In this document: piece after piece, positions 1 to 9,386 of the stretch
Numbering within the stretch: position 1 is the stretch's first letter
Layout: every line of letters begins with the position of its first letter
Assembly (NCBI GenBank): GCA_002746645.1
Contig: PDPU01000042.1
Span: 1-64,000 of the forward strand
Direction of reading: 5' to 3'
Source of the DNA: Gammaproteobacteria bacterium
GTDB taxonomy: Bacteria > Pseudomonadota > Gammaproteobacteria > Granulosicoccales > Granulosicoccaceae
DNA: 64,000 bases
Notes under the pieces: model-generated
The model's database searches: none
The model's input: only the letters and a program-made list of their open reading frames with translations
What the model was told of the DNA's origin: nothing
Made by a program: the position numbers and the translations under genes

Positions 1-97
1 CCATCTGGAAGGGGATGAAACAGGTGGCATCATGCGCCGCCGGCATGAAATTCATGCGTCGCCTCGAAGACAGCACGTGATTTGTGTATAAGGACAT
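1..97 (+). other. Window edge; possible tail of an upstream gene
   Basis: One frame stays open from the window edge to a TGA at 78-80 and could be the last 25 codons of an upstream gene. Another frame reads into a TAA at 89-91, directly ahead of the conserved start of the next gene. The product cannot be identified from so short a piece. Confidence 0.2.
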
Positions 98-181
98 GAA
101 TTCAAGCACAACAATGCCGACCCGGAAAAGATTGGTGAATATCTCTCCGCTCTTGCCAATTCTGCCGCCCTGGCCGGCAAG

Positions 182-1486
182 GTGAAAGCGTGGCTTGTCT
201 GGGGCCTGGACAACGACACCCACGAGATTATCGGCACCTCGTTCGATCCGGCAACTGTCAAAGTCGGCAACGAGGAGCTGGAAAGCTGGTTACTACGTCT
301 ACTTTCACCGAAGATCGACTTCCGGTTCCATTGTTTTGAATCCCACGAAAAACCTGTCGTTCTGCTGGAGATCGGTGCGGCCTTCCGTCATCCAGTGCAG
401 TTCAAAGGGACAGAGTTCATCCGCATAGGTTCGTACAAGAAGAAGCTGAAAGACTTCCAGGAAAAGGAGCGTGAACTATGGCGTGTGTTCGACCGCATGC
501 CCTTCGAAGAAGAGGTCGCTGCCGAAAACATCGCTTCCGAAGAGGTTCTCAGGCTAATCGACTATCCCGCCTATTTTGATTTGTTCTCTCTGCCGTTTCC
601 CGAAGGTCGGGAGCGCATTCTGTCCGCCTTGGAGGCTGACAACATGATTGCCCCGAGCAAGGGTGGAAAGTGGAATATCACCAACCTTGGAGCCGTACTG
701 TTTGCCAAGCAACTGGACGATTTCCGCACTCTTGCCCGCAAGGTGATGCGCGTGGTGCTCTACAAAGGCGAGAACCGGATGGAAGCCGAGCGGGAGCAAG
801 AGTTTCGAAAGGGCTACGCTACTGGATTCGAAGGACTGATCAGCTTCGTCACCAATCTGTTGCCCAGTAACGAAGTGATCGGTCAGGCTTTGCGCAAACA
901 GGTACCAATGTTCCCGGAACTCGCCATCCGCGAACTGGTGGCCAATGCCATCATTCACCAGAATTTTCACCTGACCGGTACTGGACCCATGGTGGAGATT
1001 TTTTCCAATCGCATGGAGATAACCAACCCCGGCCTGCCGCTGGTACAAACCGACCGATTCCTCGATAGTCCTCCCCACTCACGCAACGAAGCGCTTGCTT
1101 CCTTCATGCGCCGCATAGGAGTTTGCGAAGAACGTGGCAGCGGCGTGGATAAAGTGGTCTTTCAGACCGAACTGTGCCAGCTCCCCGCTCCACTCTTCGA
1201 AACTACCAACGATCACACACGGGCGGTTCTCTTTGCCTATCGTGAGTTGAAAGAGATGGACAAGGCCGACCGCATCCGCGCCTGCTACCTGCACGCTTGC
1301 CTGCGCTACGTACAGCGGGACTACATGACCAACACCACTTTGCGTAAACGATTCGGGATCGACAAGAAGAACAGCGCCACGGCTTCCCGTTTGATCAAGG
1401 AGGCGCTGGAAACCGGTCTGATTGTCCCCTACGACGAGAATGCTGCTCGTAAGTACATGAAATATCTGCCAAAATGGGCAAAATGA
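182..1486 (+). CDS. AlbA_2 / HATPase_c_4 putative DNA-binding regulator, N-terminally damaged
   Basis: The protein resembles the family often annotated as RecG-like transcriptional regulators: an N-terminal Schlafen AlbA_2 DNA-binding domain, a middle region, then a GHKL-type HATPase_c_4 domain with an N-box-like IRELVANAIIHQNF and a glycine motif EERGSGVDKVV, and a C-terminal winged-helix-like part. The GTG at 182 is only the first start left in frame. Family-like sequence (EFKHNNADPEKIGEYLSALA) is already readable from about 98 with no start codon, and a TAA sits at 89-91, so the first 30-40 residues of the AlbA_2 domain are missing or frameshifted. Base composition looks lower in GC than the following genes, suggesting acquired DNA. 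Such genes are common in accessory and defence regions, but a specific role cannot be given. It may be a pseudogene. Confidence 0.65.
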   Translation: MKAWLVWGLDNDTHEIIGTSFDPATVKVGNEELESWLLRLLSPKIDFRFHCFESHEKPVVLLEIGAAFRHPVQFKGTEFIRIGSYKKKLKDFQEKERELWRVFDRMPFEEEVAAENIASEEVLRLIDYPAYFDLFSLPFPEGRERILSALEADNMIAPSKGGKWNITNLGAVLFAKQLDDFRTLARKVMRVVLYKGENRMEAEREQEFRKGYATGFEGLISFVTNLLPSNEVIGQALRKQVPMFPELAIRELVANAIIHQNFHLTGTGPMVEIFSNRMEITNPGLPLVQTDRFLDSPPHSRNEALASFMRRIGVCEERGSGVDKVVFQTELCQLPAPLFETTNDHTRAVLFAYRELKEMDKADRIRACYLHACLRYVQRDYMTNTTLRKRFGIDKKNSATASRLIKEALETGLIVPYDENAARKYMKYLPKWAK

Positions 1487-1597
1487 GCAAGTAGAGTCTA
1501 TTTGACGGTCATTTGATGGGCAACACCTGCCCAGTGGAGGCATGGGTATTAATCTTAGAAGTATCAAAGAGTTGGCCTTGTGCCATTCATTTGATGA

Positions 1598-1780
1598 TTG
1601 CAGGACTGGGAGGAACTCCTTGGAACCCTGCTGACCCGCGGCGAGAGCGAATGCCGCATGCTCAGGCGTACTGCCGCATATCGAGTTGCCTTTCAGTCGA
1701 TGGCCTGCAACGGCATCAATCCTCTGGTTGCCATCGAGATGGTGTTCATTGGTCAGCAATATGCCGATATGTGGGAGTAG
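1598..1780 (+). CDS. Small hypothetical ORF, 60 residues
   Basis: A TTG-started ORF lies between the AlbA_2 gene and the convergent ada gene, directly after an in-frame TGA. It has an acidic start and ends QQYADMWE. No family is recognised. It could be a remnant of a larger accessory gene or a chance ORF. The rest of the 1487-1787 stretch shows nothing else I can name. Confidence 0.3.
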   Translation: MQDWEELLGTLLTRGESECRMLRRTAAYRVAFQSMACNGINPLVAIEMVFIGQQYADMWE

Positions 1781-1787
1781 TTATGGT

Positions 1788-2852
1788 TCAGGATTCACCG
1801 TTCCTCCTACCCACGAGTTCACGCTCGATCTCGATCAACCGCCGCTTCCGCCAGAGCCCGCCACCGTAGCCCACCAGCGACCCATCACTGCCGATCACCC
1901 GATGGCAGGGAATGATGATCGCGATCTGATTGGCCGCGTTGGCGCGGGCCACCGCGCGGCTGGCGCCGGGGTTTCCGAGCTGTCGCGCGAGGTCGCTGTA
2001 GGATCGTGTTTCACCGGGTGGAATCTCGCGCAGGGCGTCCCACACGCGCGATGTGAAGGCACTGCCGTGGTAGCTGAGAGGCACGGTGAAGCGGGCAGCG
2101 CTTGCGGCGAAGTAGGCCGACAACTCCGCTTCGAGTTGCTGGTTGATGTCGAAACGCCCGAAGCCGAGTTGCCCCTTGCTGGTCTTCAGAAGCCGCTTCA
2201 GTTCGCCGGGCAGTGCGCGGCGATCCGCGAACTCGAGCAGATGGATCGAGTGCTCGTCGGTCACCACCACCATCGCGCCGAGCACGGTGTCGATCCAGTC
2301 GGCCCGGAGAGGTGCATCCGCGCCGGAGAACTGCCCCGGTGACTGGCCCGCGAGTCGAGCGAAGGCGTTGCGAAACGCGGAAGCGGAGGCAAAGCCGGCG
2401 CTCTGCTGTGCGTCGATGACGTTCTCGCCGTCGGACAGCGAGGTGAAGCCAGCGCCGATGCGCCGCAGCCGAGCCATCTCGAGAAAGGTGATGCCGAACG
2501 CGCGTTTGAAGGAACGGCGTGCGGTCGACGGGTCAATGCCGAGCGCGGCCACGTCCGATTCCTGCCAGCGATGGGCGGGGCGCTCGTCCAGCGCGGCGAG
2601 CAGACGTTCGGTGGTGTCGTCCGCACCCTTCAAGGGGTGGCAGCGTTTGCAGGGTCGGAAACCTGCTTCGAGGCATTCGGCCACGGTTTCGACGAAAAGA
2701 CAGTTTTCAGGCTTCGGTTTCCGCGCCGGACAGCTCAGGCGGCAGAAGATGCCGGTGCTCTGCACGCAGACGAACACGCGGCCTTCGTAGCGGGGGTCAC
2801 GCTCGATGAGGGCGGTGTAGAGCGTATCGCGGTCGGGCAGGGTGAAGCGCAT
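1788..2852 (-). CDS. ada: Ada: methylphosphotriester / O6-methylguanine-DNA methyltransferase and regulator
   Basis: This is a bifunctional adaptive-response protein of about 354 residues. The N-terminal Ada zinc domain has the four metal-binding cysteines in FCRLSC and GFRPCKRC, which normally repair methylphosphotriesters and switch on activation. An AraC-type helix-turn-helix follows (around GFASASAFRNAF). The C-terminal alkyltransferase domain has the active site IIPCHRVIGSDG. The ORF track starts at 2999, but the Ada domain opens directly after the ATG at 2852, so I use that start. It would transfer methyl groups from alkylated DNA to its own cysteines and activate repair genes. It is convergent with the small ORF and divergent from the peptide-binding protein. 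Confidence 0.93.
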   Translation of the reverse strand: MRFTLPDRDTLYTALIERDPRYEGRVFVCVQSTGIFCRLSCPARKPKPENCLFVETVAECLEAGFRPCKRCHPLKGADDTTERLLAALDERPAHRWQESDVAALGIDPSTARRSFKRAFGITFLEMARLRRIGAGFTSLSDGENVIDAQQSAGFASASAFRNAFARLAGQSPGQFSGADAPLRADWIDTVLGAMVVVTDEHSIHLLEFADRRALPGELKRLLKTSKGQLGFGRFDINQQLEAELSAYFAASAARFTVPLSYHGSAFTSRVWDALREIPPGETRSYSDLARQLGNPGASRAVARANAANQIAIIIPCHRVIGSDGSLVGYGGGLWRKRRLIEIERELVGRRNGES

Positions 2853-3032
2853 GGGGCTCTCGTTGGCAAGGTGTGTTCGGGATCGGAACCGGCAGCGATC
2901 ACCATAGCCCGTTGGCGTGCCGGCCGGAGCCGGAAATCGGGCGTGTATCCGTGCTGACTCGTGCCGGGTACTCACGGCGTGTATGATGACTCGGCACAAC
3001 GTGTACGTTGACCCACTCCCGGAGGAGAATCC

Positions 3033-4664
3033 ATGCAGAAGTACCGTTCGCCCATCATCACCTCGCCAACGGATCAGGCGGCCAGTCAGGCGACCAACCG
3101 CGCGGCCGCTCAGGCCAGCAACCCCGGCCGGCGCCGATTCATCGGCGGTTCGGCGGCCATTGCCGGTGGCCTGGCGCTGTCACCCTGGTTTTCAGGCCCG
3201 GCGCTTGCCCAGCCGAAACGCGGTGGGCATTTCCGCATCGGCAAGGGCCACGGACAGACCACCGACAGCCTGGATCCGGGTACGTTCGAAAACGGCTTCA
3301 TGTCGTCACTCAGCCATGCCATCCATGGTCACATGACCGAGGTGGCGCCGGACGGAACGGTCTTGCCGCTGCTCGCCGAAAGCTGGGAAACCAATGATGA
3401 CGCCACCGTCTGGACCTTCAAGCTGCGACCGGGTCTGAAATATCACAACGGTGATACGCTGACCTCGCAGAACGTCATCGCTTCCATCGACTACCACCGT
3501 GGCGAGAACAGTACCTCGGCGGCGGCGCCTCTGGTGGCGCAGATCACCGACATGCGCGCCGACGGCGACAATGTGGTGGTGTTCGAACTCTCGGGTGGCA
3601 ACGCCGACTTCCCCTTCCTGCTGTCCGACTACCACCTGGCGATCCTGCCCCTGAAGGACGGCAAGGTCGATTTCAAATCCGGCAACGGACTCGGTACCTA
3701 CAAGCTCGACAGCTTCGAGCCGGGCGTGAAGGCCAGGCTTTCCAGGAACGAGGAACACTGGCTTGACGATCGCGGCTTCTTCGACTCGATCGAGATGCTC
3801 GTGCTGATCGACCCGAATGCACGCATGGTGGCGCTGCAGAGTGGTGAAGTGGATGCCATCGACAAGCTCGACCTCAAGACCGTGGCGCTCTTCGAGCGGC
3901 AGCCCAACGTGAACGTGCATTCGGTGGCGGGAACCCAGCATTTCACCTTTGCGATGTCCACCAACAAGGAGCCCTACACCGACAACAACGTTCGCATGGC
4001 CCTGAAGCACGCCATCAACCGTCAGGAACTGGTCGACAAGATCCTCTACGGTTACGGCGAGATCGGCAACGATCACCCGATCAGCCGAGGGCAGCGCTTC
4101 TACAACTCGGAACTTGCACAGACGACCTACGATCCCGACAAGGCCAGGTGGTATCTCAAGCAGTCCGACATGGACACGCTGCAAGTCAACCTGTCGGCTT
4201 CCGACGCCGCCTACATCGGTGCCGTCGATGCGGCCGTGCTGTATCAGGCCGCAGCTGCCCCGGCGGGAATAACGATCAAGGTGGTGCGAGAGCCGGGTGA
4301 TGGCTACTGGTCCAACGTCTGGATGAAGAAACCCTTTTCGGCGGTCTACTGGAGTGGCCGCCCGGTGGAAGACGCCATGCTCACGCTCGCCTACAAGAGC
4401 GGTGTGCCGTGGAACGACACCTTCTACAGCAACGAGACCTTCGATCAGCTGCTTGATCAGGCGCGTGCCGAACTCGACGAAGACAAGCGTCGTGAAATGT
4501 ACTGGGAGCTCCAGGCCATCCTCAACCAGGACGGCGGCGCCGTGATTCCGATGTTCGCGAACTTCGTGTTCGCCACGAACAGCAAGGTCGGCACGCCGGA
4601 AACCTTTGCCACCAACCAGGATGTGGACGGCGAGCGCTGGGCCGAGCGCTGGTGGTTCGTGTAG
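3033..4664 (+). CDS. Tat-exported ABC transporter substrate-binding protein (SBP family 5)
   Basis: This is a 543-residue extracellular solute-binding protein of the peptide/nickel family (SBP_bac_5). A twin-arginine signal is visible: RRRFIGG at residues 33-39, a small hydrophobic stretch, then ALA-Q near residue 59 as the likely cleavage site. Export in folded form is therefore expected. The mature part has family features such as LAESWETNDDATVWTFKLRPG and late YNSELAQTTYDPDKA-like sequence. A strong ribosome site GGAGGAG sits six bases before the ATG. No permease or ATPase of the same importer lies beside it, so it is an orphan binding protein here. The ligand is unknown, with oligopeptides or similar molecules most likely by family. 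Confidence 0.85.
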   Translation: MQKYRSPIITSPTDQAASQATNRAAAQASNPGRRRFIGGSAAIAGGLALSPWFSGPALAQPKRGGHFRIGKGHGQTTDSLDPGTFENGFMSSLSHAIHGHMTEVAPDGTVLPLLAESWETNDDATVWTFKLRPGLKYHNGDTLTSQNVIASIDYHRGENSTSAAAPLVAQITDMRADGDNVVVFELSGGNADFPFLLSDYHLAILPLKDGKVDFKSGNGLGTYKLDSFEPGVKARLSRNEEHWLDDRGFFDSIEMLVLIDPNARMVALQSGEVDAIDKLDLKTVALFERQPNVNVHSVAGTQHFTFAMSTNKEPYTDNNVRMALKHAINRQELVDKILYGYGEIGNDHPISRGQRFYNSELAQTTYDPDKARWYLKQSDMDTLQVNLSASDAAYIGAVDAAVLYQAAAAPAGITIKVVREPGDGYWSNVWMKKPFSAVYWSGRPVEDAMLTLAYKSGVPWNDTFYSNETFDQLLDQARAELDEDKRREMYWELQAILNQDGGAVIPMFANFVFATNSKVGTPETFATNQDVDGERWAERWWFV

Positions 4665-4683
4665 GCACAACGTCGACATCAGG

Positions 4684-4713
4684 CAGTAACACGGCGCGCA
4701 GTAACGCGGCGCG
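4684..4713 (+). repeat. Two 15-bp direct repeats behind the binding-protein gene
   Basis: CAGTAACACGGCGCG is followed directly by CAGTAACGCGGCGCG, a tandem duplication with one difference that starts about 20 bases after the stop codon. It runs into the downstream hairpin. Confidence 0.7.
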
Positions 4714-4733
4714 CGGGTCTCATGGCCCGCGCG
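4710..4733 (+). terminator. GC-rich hairpin, probable terminator of the binding-protein gene
   Basis: CGCGCGGG pairs with CCCGCGCG around an eight-base loop and is followed by TTGTCGTTCG, a weak U-rich tail. It probably ends the binding-protein transcript, either as an intrinsic terminator of modest strength or as a 3'-end stabilising hairpin. Confidence 0.5.
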
Positions 4734-4829
4734 TTGTCGTTCGTGAAAGGGGGAAGCTTGTCGATGACCACGCCGATGTCGGTGTCGACGCCGGTGTCGG
4801 CGCCTGCCTGAGCCATATCCGGGTATCGG

Positions 4830-6698
4830 TCAGACGAAGCCGCCCGTCTGCCGCTGCCACAGTGCGGCGTAGATGCCGCCCGCATCGAGCAGTTCCTGAT
4901 GACTGCCCGATTCGACGATTTCCCCGGCGTCGATCACGAGCAGCCGATCCATCGCCTTCAGCGTCGAGAGCCGGTGCGCGATGGCCAGCACGGTCTTGCC
5001 TTCCATGAGTTCGAGCAGCGACGCCTGAATCTCGTGTTCGATCTCGGAATCGAGCGCCGAGGTTGCTTCATCGAGCACCAGCAGGGGGGCATTCTTGACG
5101 AACACGCGCGCGATGGCGATGCGCTGCCGCTGCCCGCCCGAGAGCTTGACGCCGCGTTCGCCGACGAAGGCGTCGAGCCCCTTGCGTCCTTGCGGATCGA
5201 CGAGATCGGGCAGGAATTCGGTCACGCGTGCGCGTTCGGCAGCATGAAGGATGTCGGACTCGCTTGCGTCACTCGCACCGTAGGCGATGTTTTCGCGAAT
5301 CGGCCGATGCAGCAGCGACGTGTCCTGGCTGACGACCGCAATCTGCCGTCGCAGGCTCTGTTGAGTCACCTCGCGCACGTCCTGACCGTCAATGGTGACG
5401 GCGCCTGCATCGACGTCGTGAAAGCGGAGCAGTAGGGAAACGAGTGTGGATTTGCCGGCACCCGAGCGGCCGACCAGCCCGACACGCTCGCCGGGTTCGA
5501 TCGTGAAACTGCAGTTGCGGATGACGTGAGCCGGGACCACGTCGGTGCCGTTGACGGCAGCGCCGTACCCGAAACTCACGGCGTCGAAGCGGATCCGGCC
5601 GTCGCTCACCGCGAGCCTGCCCGCATCTTCGCGGTCCGTGACCGCCAGCGGGCGCGAGACAAGTTTGATGCCGTTCTCCACCGAGCCGATGTTCTCGAAG
5701 AGGTTCGCGATCGAGCGGAGGATCCATCCCGACATGTGGTTGACGCGGATGACGAGACTGTTGACCACGGCAATCTCGCCCACGCTGATGCGATTCTCCG
5801 ACCAGAGCCAGATCGAGAGCGCCGCCACCGACACGATCAACATCGTGTTGATGACGGTCAGGCTCGTGACCATCGACAGCACCCGCCGCACCAGCGCGTG
5901 GTTTGCAGCGGTGTGACGCGCAATGCCCTCGGCGGCGTAGTTCGCTTCGCGATCGTGCCGTGCGAACAACAGCACCGACTGGATGTTGGTGTAGGTATCG
6001 ACGATGCGACCGGTGAGTTTCGAGGTGGCTTCGGACAGCGCCTCGGAGCGCTGGCGCACGGGTGGCACCTGCACGCGAATGACGAGCAGATAGAAGCCGA
6101 CCCAGATCAGCACCGGAATCATCATGATCGGGTGCATGGCGGCGAACAGCAGCACGATGCCGATGAGATACACCACCAGCATCCAGATGCCCTCGAGCAC
6201 ATTGGTCATGGCGTCCCTGAGCGCCCGGCCGGTCTGCAGCACCTTCTGCGCGATGCGTCCCGAGAAGTCGTTGGTGAAGAAGTCGATGCCCTGACGCAGG
6301 AGGTAGCGGTGGTTGTGCCAGCGCACGGCGTTGGTCAGCCCCGGTGCGATGGCTAGCGTCAGCAGTGCGCGCGAGGTGAGGGTGGCGACAGGTCTCACGA
6401 TGCCGACGATCACGAACATGCCGAAAAGCGACCAGCCATGCTCGGCGAGGAAATGCTCGGGCGGCGTCTCGCGCATCCAGTCGAGAATCCGGCCCATGAA
6501 GAGGTAGATCGCCATGTCGGCGAGTGTCGCGACGAGAAACACCACCAGGGTCAGGATCAGCACGCCGCGAATCGGTTCGAGATAGAAGCGGAAGAAGCGG
6601 ACCGTTTCAGGCGGTGGACGCACGGCGGCGCGCTCGGCGGCGCGCTCGGCCAGGGGGTCGACCAGGGCTTCGAACCATTGGAAGATGCGCTCATTCAT
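4830..6698 (-). CDS. ABC exporter, fused membrane and ATPase domains
   Basis: This 622-residue half-transporter is of the lipid/multidrug exporter type (ABC_membrane plus ABC_tran). The first two thirds hold about six membrane segments, for example GVLILTLVVFLVATLADMAI and WMLVVYLIGIVLLFAAM. The last third has Walker A GRSGAGKST, signature LSGGQRQRIAIAR, Walker B PLLVLDEATSALD and the H-loop AIAHRLST. It would form a homodimer in the inner membrane and pump an unknown hydrophobic substrate outwards. It is divergent from thrS and has no obvious operon partner. Confidence 0.87.
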   Translation of the reverse strand: MNERIFQWFEALVDPLAERAAERAAVRPPPETVRFFRFYLEPIRGVLILTLVVFLVATLADMAIYLFMGRILDWMRETPPEHFLAEHGWSLFGMFVIVGIVRPVATLTSRALLTLAIAPGLTNAVRWHNHRYLLRQGIDFFTNDFSGRIAQKVLQTGRALRDAMTNVLEGIWMLVVYLIGIVLLFAAMHPIMMIPVLIWVGFYLLVIRVQVPPVRQRSEALSEATSKLTGRIVDTYTNIQSVLLFARHDREANYAAEGIARHTAANHALVRRVLSMVTSLTVINTMLIVSVAALSIWLWSENRISVGEIAVVNSLVIRVNHMSGWILRSIANLFENIGSVENGIKLVSRPLAVTDREDAGRLAVSDGRIRFDAVSFGYGAAVNGTDVVPAHVIRNCSFTIEPGERVGLVGRSGAGKSTLVSLLLRFHDVDAGAVTIDGQDVREVTQQSLRRQIAVVSQDTSLLHRPIRENIAYGASDASESDILHAAERARVTEFLPDLVDPQGRKGLDAFVGERGVKLSGGQRQRIAIARVFVKNAPLLVLDEATSALDSEIEHEIQASLLELMEGKTVLAIAHRLSTLKAMDRLLVIDAGEIVESGSHQELLDAGGIYAALWQRQTGGFV

Positions 6699-6851
6699 GC
6701 GCTTACCTTACGCGAGGAATTCCGGCAGATGTTTCCTGCATTCGAAGCCGCCTGAGGATTCGAAACCCGCTACACTTCGAGCATCGTCGTGACGACGGCC
6801 ATCGCCAGCGGGCGATGGTTCGACGCCATGCACGCCGCAGCAACGATCCAC

Positions 6852-6910
6852 GTGCCCCACTCGTAAGGGTCACCACTGACAACCACCACGTGGCCCGTCG
6901 TAGGGGTCAC
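6852..6910 (+). promoter_or_regulatory. thrS leader with two tRNA-Thr anticodon-arm mimics
   Basis: Two near-identical segments lie just upstream of thrS. In the second (6890-6910) GTGGCCC pairs with GGGTCAC across seven base pairs, leaving a seven-base loop GTCGTAG. Read as an anticodon loop, this gives U at position 33, CGU as anticodon and A at position 37, which is the tRNA-Thr(CGU) pattern. The first (6852-6873) has GTG/CAC and CCC/GGG pairing, one mismatch and an eight-base loop ACTCGTAA that also holds UCGUA. In E. coli, ThrRS represses thrS translation by binding two such hairpins upstream of the ribosome site. The second hairpin ends 16 bases before the ATG here, so the same control is very likely. 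Confidence 0.7.
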
Positions 6911-6926
6911 CACTGAGATCAGCATC

Positions 6927-8864
6927 ATGCCAACGATCACGCTCCCGGACGGCAGCCGCCGTTCCTACGCCAACCCCCTCACCGTCATGGAAGTCGCGGC
7001 CGACATCGGGCCGGGGCTGGCGAAGGCGACCCTCGCCGGGCTCGTCGACGGCAAGCTCGTCGATGCCAGCCACCGGCTCGAAAACGACGCATCACTTTCC
7101 ATCGTGACCAGCAAGAGCGACGAAGCGGTGGACATCGTGCGCCACTCCACGGCGCATCTGCTTGCCCAGGCGGTGAAGCAGCTCTATCCCGAAACCCAGG
7201 TCACGATCGGTCCGGTCATCGAGGACGGCTTCTACTACGACTTCTCGCGCGAAACCTCCTTCACCCCCGAAGACTTCGAGGCGATCGAGGCGCGCATGAA
7301 GGAACTCGTCGAGCAGAACATCCCGATCGAGCGCTCGGTCATGGAACGCGACGAGGCGGTCGAGTACTTCAAGGGCATCGGCGAAGACTACAAGGCCGAG
7401 ATCATCGCGAGCATCCCGTCGAACGAGGAACTCTCGCTCTACCGGCAGGGCGACTTCACCGACCTCTGCCGCGGCCCGCACGTGCCCTCGACGGGGCATA
7501 TCAAGGCCTTCAAGCTGACGAAACTCGCCGGCGCCTACTGGCGTGGCGACTCGAACAACGAGATGCTGCAACGTATCTACGGCACGGCCTTCATGAACCC
7601 GAAGGAGCTCAAGCAGCATCTGCACAACCTTGCCGAAGCCGAGAAGCGCGACCATCGCCGCATCGGCAAGCAGCTCGATCTCTTCCACCTGCAGGAAGAA
7701 GCGCCCGGGATGGTGTTCTGGCACCCGAAGGGCTGGGCCATCTACCGTGCGGTCGAAGACTACATGCGCGGGATGCAGAACAGGCACGGTTACGAGGAAA
7801 TCCGCACGCCGCAGGTGGTGGACTTTTCGCTCTGGGAGAAGAGCGGTCATGCCGACAAGTTCGGTGACGACATGTTCACGGTCGAAACCGAAGACCGAAA
7901 GCACGCCATCAAGCCGATGAACTGCCCCTGTCACGTGCAGATCTTCAACCAGGGCCTGAAGAGCTACCGCGACCTGCCGCTGCGCTACGCCGAGTTCGGC
8001 TCCTGCCACAGGAACGAGATGTCCGGTGCGCTGCACGGCATCATGCGTGTGCGCGGCTTCACCCAGGACGACGGACACATCTTCTGTACCGAAGAGCAGA
8101 TCCAGTCCGAGGTGGCGGCCTTCATCGACTTCCTGCACGAGGTGTATCGCGCCTTCGGTTTCGAAGAAGTCATCTACCGTCTGTCCACGCGCCCGCCGCA
8201 GCGGGTGGGTTCCGACGAAGCCTGGGACAAGGCCGAGAAGGCGCTCGCCGACGCGCTCGACGCGGCCGGGCTCCCCTGGGAGGAGCTTCCGGGCGAAGGT
8301 GCCTTCTACGGACCGAAGGTCGAGTTCTCGCTCAAGGACTGCATCGGCAGGGTATGGCAGTGCGGTACCGTGCAGGTGGATTTCTCGATGCCCGGGCGGC
8401 TCGATGCGAGCTACATCGACGCCCACGGCGAACGACAGGTGCCGGTGATGCTGCATCGCGCAACCATCGGTTCCTTCGAGCGTTTCATCGGCATCCTCAT
8501 CGAGAACACCGAAGGCAAGCTGCCGATGTGGCTCTCGCCGCTGCAGGCCGTGGTCATGAACATCACCGACAATCAGTCCGGATTCGTTGAACACGTGGTC
8601 GAAGTGTTGCAGAATAAGGGATTGCGGGTGGAGGCTGATCTTCGCAATGAGAAGATCGGGTTCAAGATCCGTGAATGGACACTCGAACGCGTGCCGTATC
8701 TGCTGGTGGCAGGTGAGCGCGAAGTCGAGAGTGGTTCGCTCGCAGTGCGTACTCGTGACGGCAGGAATCTCGGCGTCGTCACACGTGAAGAACTCGCGGC
8801 GGGCCTCACCATCGAGAACACATCGCGTGGGGGTTCCACGCTGGCAGACAAGCTGGAGGGCTGA
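6927..8864 (+). CDS. thrS: Threonyl-tRNA synthetase
   Basis: This class II synthetase of 645 residues charges tRNA-Thr with threonine. In order: an N-terminal TGS domain (about residues 1-62), the editing domain with [11 protein letters not shown] and DLCRGPHVP, the catalytic core with the zinc/threonine-binding cysteine in [10 protein letters not shown] and motif 2 FGSCHRNE, and the C-terminal anticodon-binding domain. Length and domain order are normal. It opens the thrS-infC-rpmI-rplT-pheS-pheT-ihfA block. The leader carries two tRNA-like hairpins that should allow the enzyme to repress its own translation. Confidence 0.98.
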   Translation: MPTITLPDGSRRSYANPLTVMEVAADIGPGLAKATLAGLVDGKLVDASHRLENDASLSIVTSKSDEAVDIVRHSTAHLLAQAVKQLYPETQVTIGPVIEDGFYYDFSRETSFTPEDFEAIEARMKELVEQNIPIERSVMERDEAVEYFKGIGEDYKAEIIASIPSNEELSLYRQGDFTDLCRGPHVPSTGHIKAFKLTKLAGAYWRGDSNNEMLQRIYGTAFMNPKELKQHLHNLAEAEKRDHRRIGKQLDLFHLQEEAPGMVFWHPKGWAIYRAVEDYMRGMQNRHGYEEIRTPQVVDFSLWEKSGHADKFGDDMFTVETEDRKHAIKPMNCPCHVQIFNQGLKSYRDLPLRYAEFGSCHRNEMSGALHGIMRVRGFTQDDGHIFCTEEQIQSEVAAFIDFLHEVYRAFGFEEVIYRLSTRPPQRVGSDEAWDKAEKALADALDAAGLPWEELPGEGAFYGPKVEFSLKDCIGRVWQCGTVQVDFSMPGRLDASYIDAHGERQVPVMLHRATIGSFERFIGILIENTEGKLPMWLSPLQAVVMNITDNQSGFVEHVVEVLQNKGLRVEADLRNEKIGFKIREWTLERVPYLLVAGEREVESGSLAVRTRDGRNLGVVTREELAAGLTIENTSRGGSTLADKLEG

Positions 8865-8867
8865 CAT

Positions 8868-9386
8868 ATTTCTGCGAAAAAGATAAACCGCAAGAACGAG
8901 GAGATCACCGCGTCCGAAGTCCGTCTGATCGGCGTCGACGGCGACCAGATCGGTATCCTGCCGATTGCGGCTGCGCGCGCGAAAGCGGCTGACAACGACC
9001 TCGATCTTGTCGAGATTTCTCCGAACGCCGCGCCGCCCGTGTGCAAGATCATGGATCACGGTCGCTTCATGTTCGAGGCCAACAAGAAACAGAACGCCGG
9101 CAAGAAGAAGCAGAAGGCCGCGCAGCTCAAGGAGATCAAGTTTCGTCCGGGCACCGAGGAAGGCGACTACCAGGTCAAGCTCCGTAACCTCACCCGGTTT
9201 CTTGAAAACGGCGACAAGACCAAGGTCACGCTGCGTTTCCGCGGGCGCGAAATGGCGCACCGCGATCTCGGTGCGAAGCTGCTCAAGCGGGTCGAGGAAG
9301 ATCTGGCCGAACTCGGCACCGTCGAGCAGTTTCCGAAGCTCGAAGGGCGGCAGATGATCATGGTGCTGGCACCGAAGAAGCACTGA
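8868..9386 (+). CDS. infC: Translation initiation factor IF-3, AUU start
   Basis: The ORF track shows only residues from an internal Met. Reading upstream in the same frame gives the normal IF-3 N-terminus [20 protein letters not shown], starting at an ATT codon three bases behind the thrS stop. The product is 172 residues, the usual length, and ends VLAPKKH. The non-standard AUU start is a conserved feature of infC. Because IF-3 itself discriminates against such starts, it represses its own synthesis. IF-3 binds the 30S subunit, prevents early subunit joining and checks the initiator codon. Confidence 0.95.
   Translation: MSAKKINRKNEEITASEVRLIGVDGDQIGILPIAAARAKAADNDLDLVEISPNAAPPVCKIMDHGRFMFEANKKQNAGKKKQKAAQLKEIKFRPGTEEGDYQVKLRNLTRFLENGDKTKVTLRFRGREMAHRDLGAKLLKRVEEDLAELGTVEQFPKLEGRQMIMVLAPKKH

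Noticed and set aside
7092-9383. 763-codon minus-strand ORF across thrS and infC
   Set aside because: It is a shadow of strongly conserved genes on the plus strand, has no family-like sequence, and results from high GC at third positions. The same holds for 3306-4679, 12154-13905, 17298-18983, 34930-36405, 42276-43703, 52048-53739 and 56216-57472.
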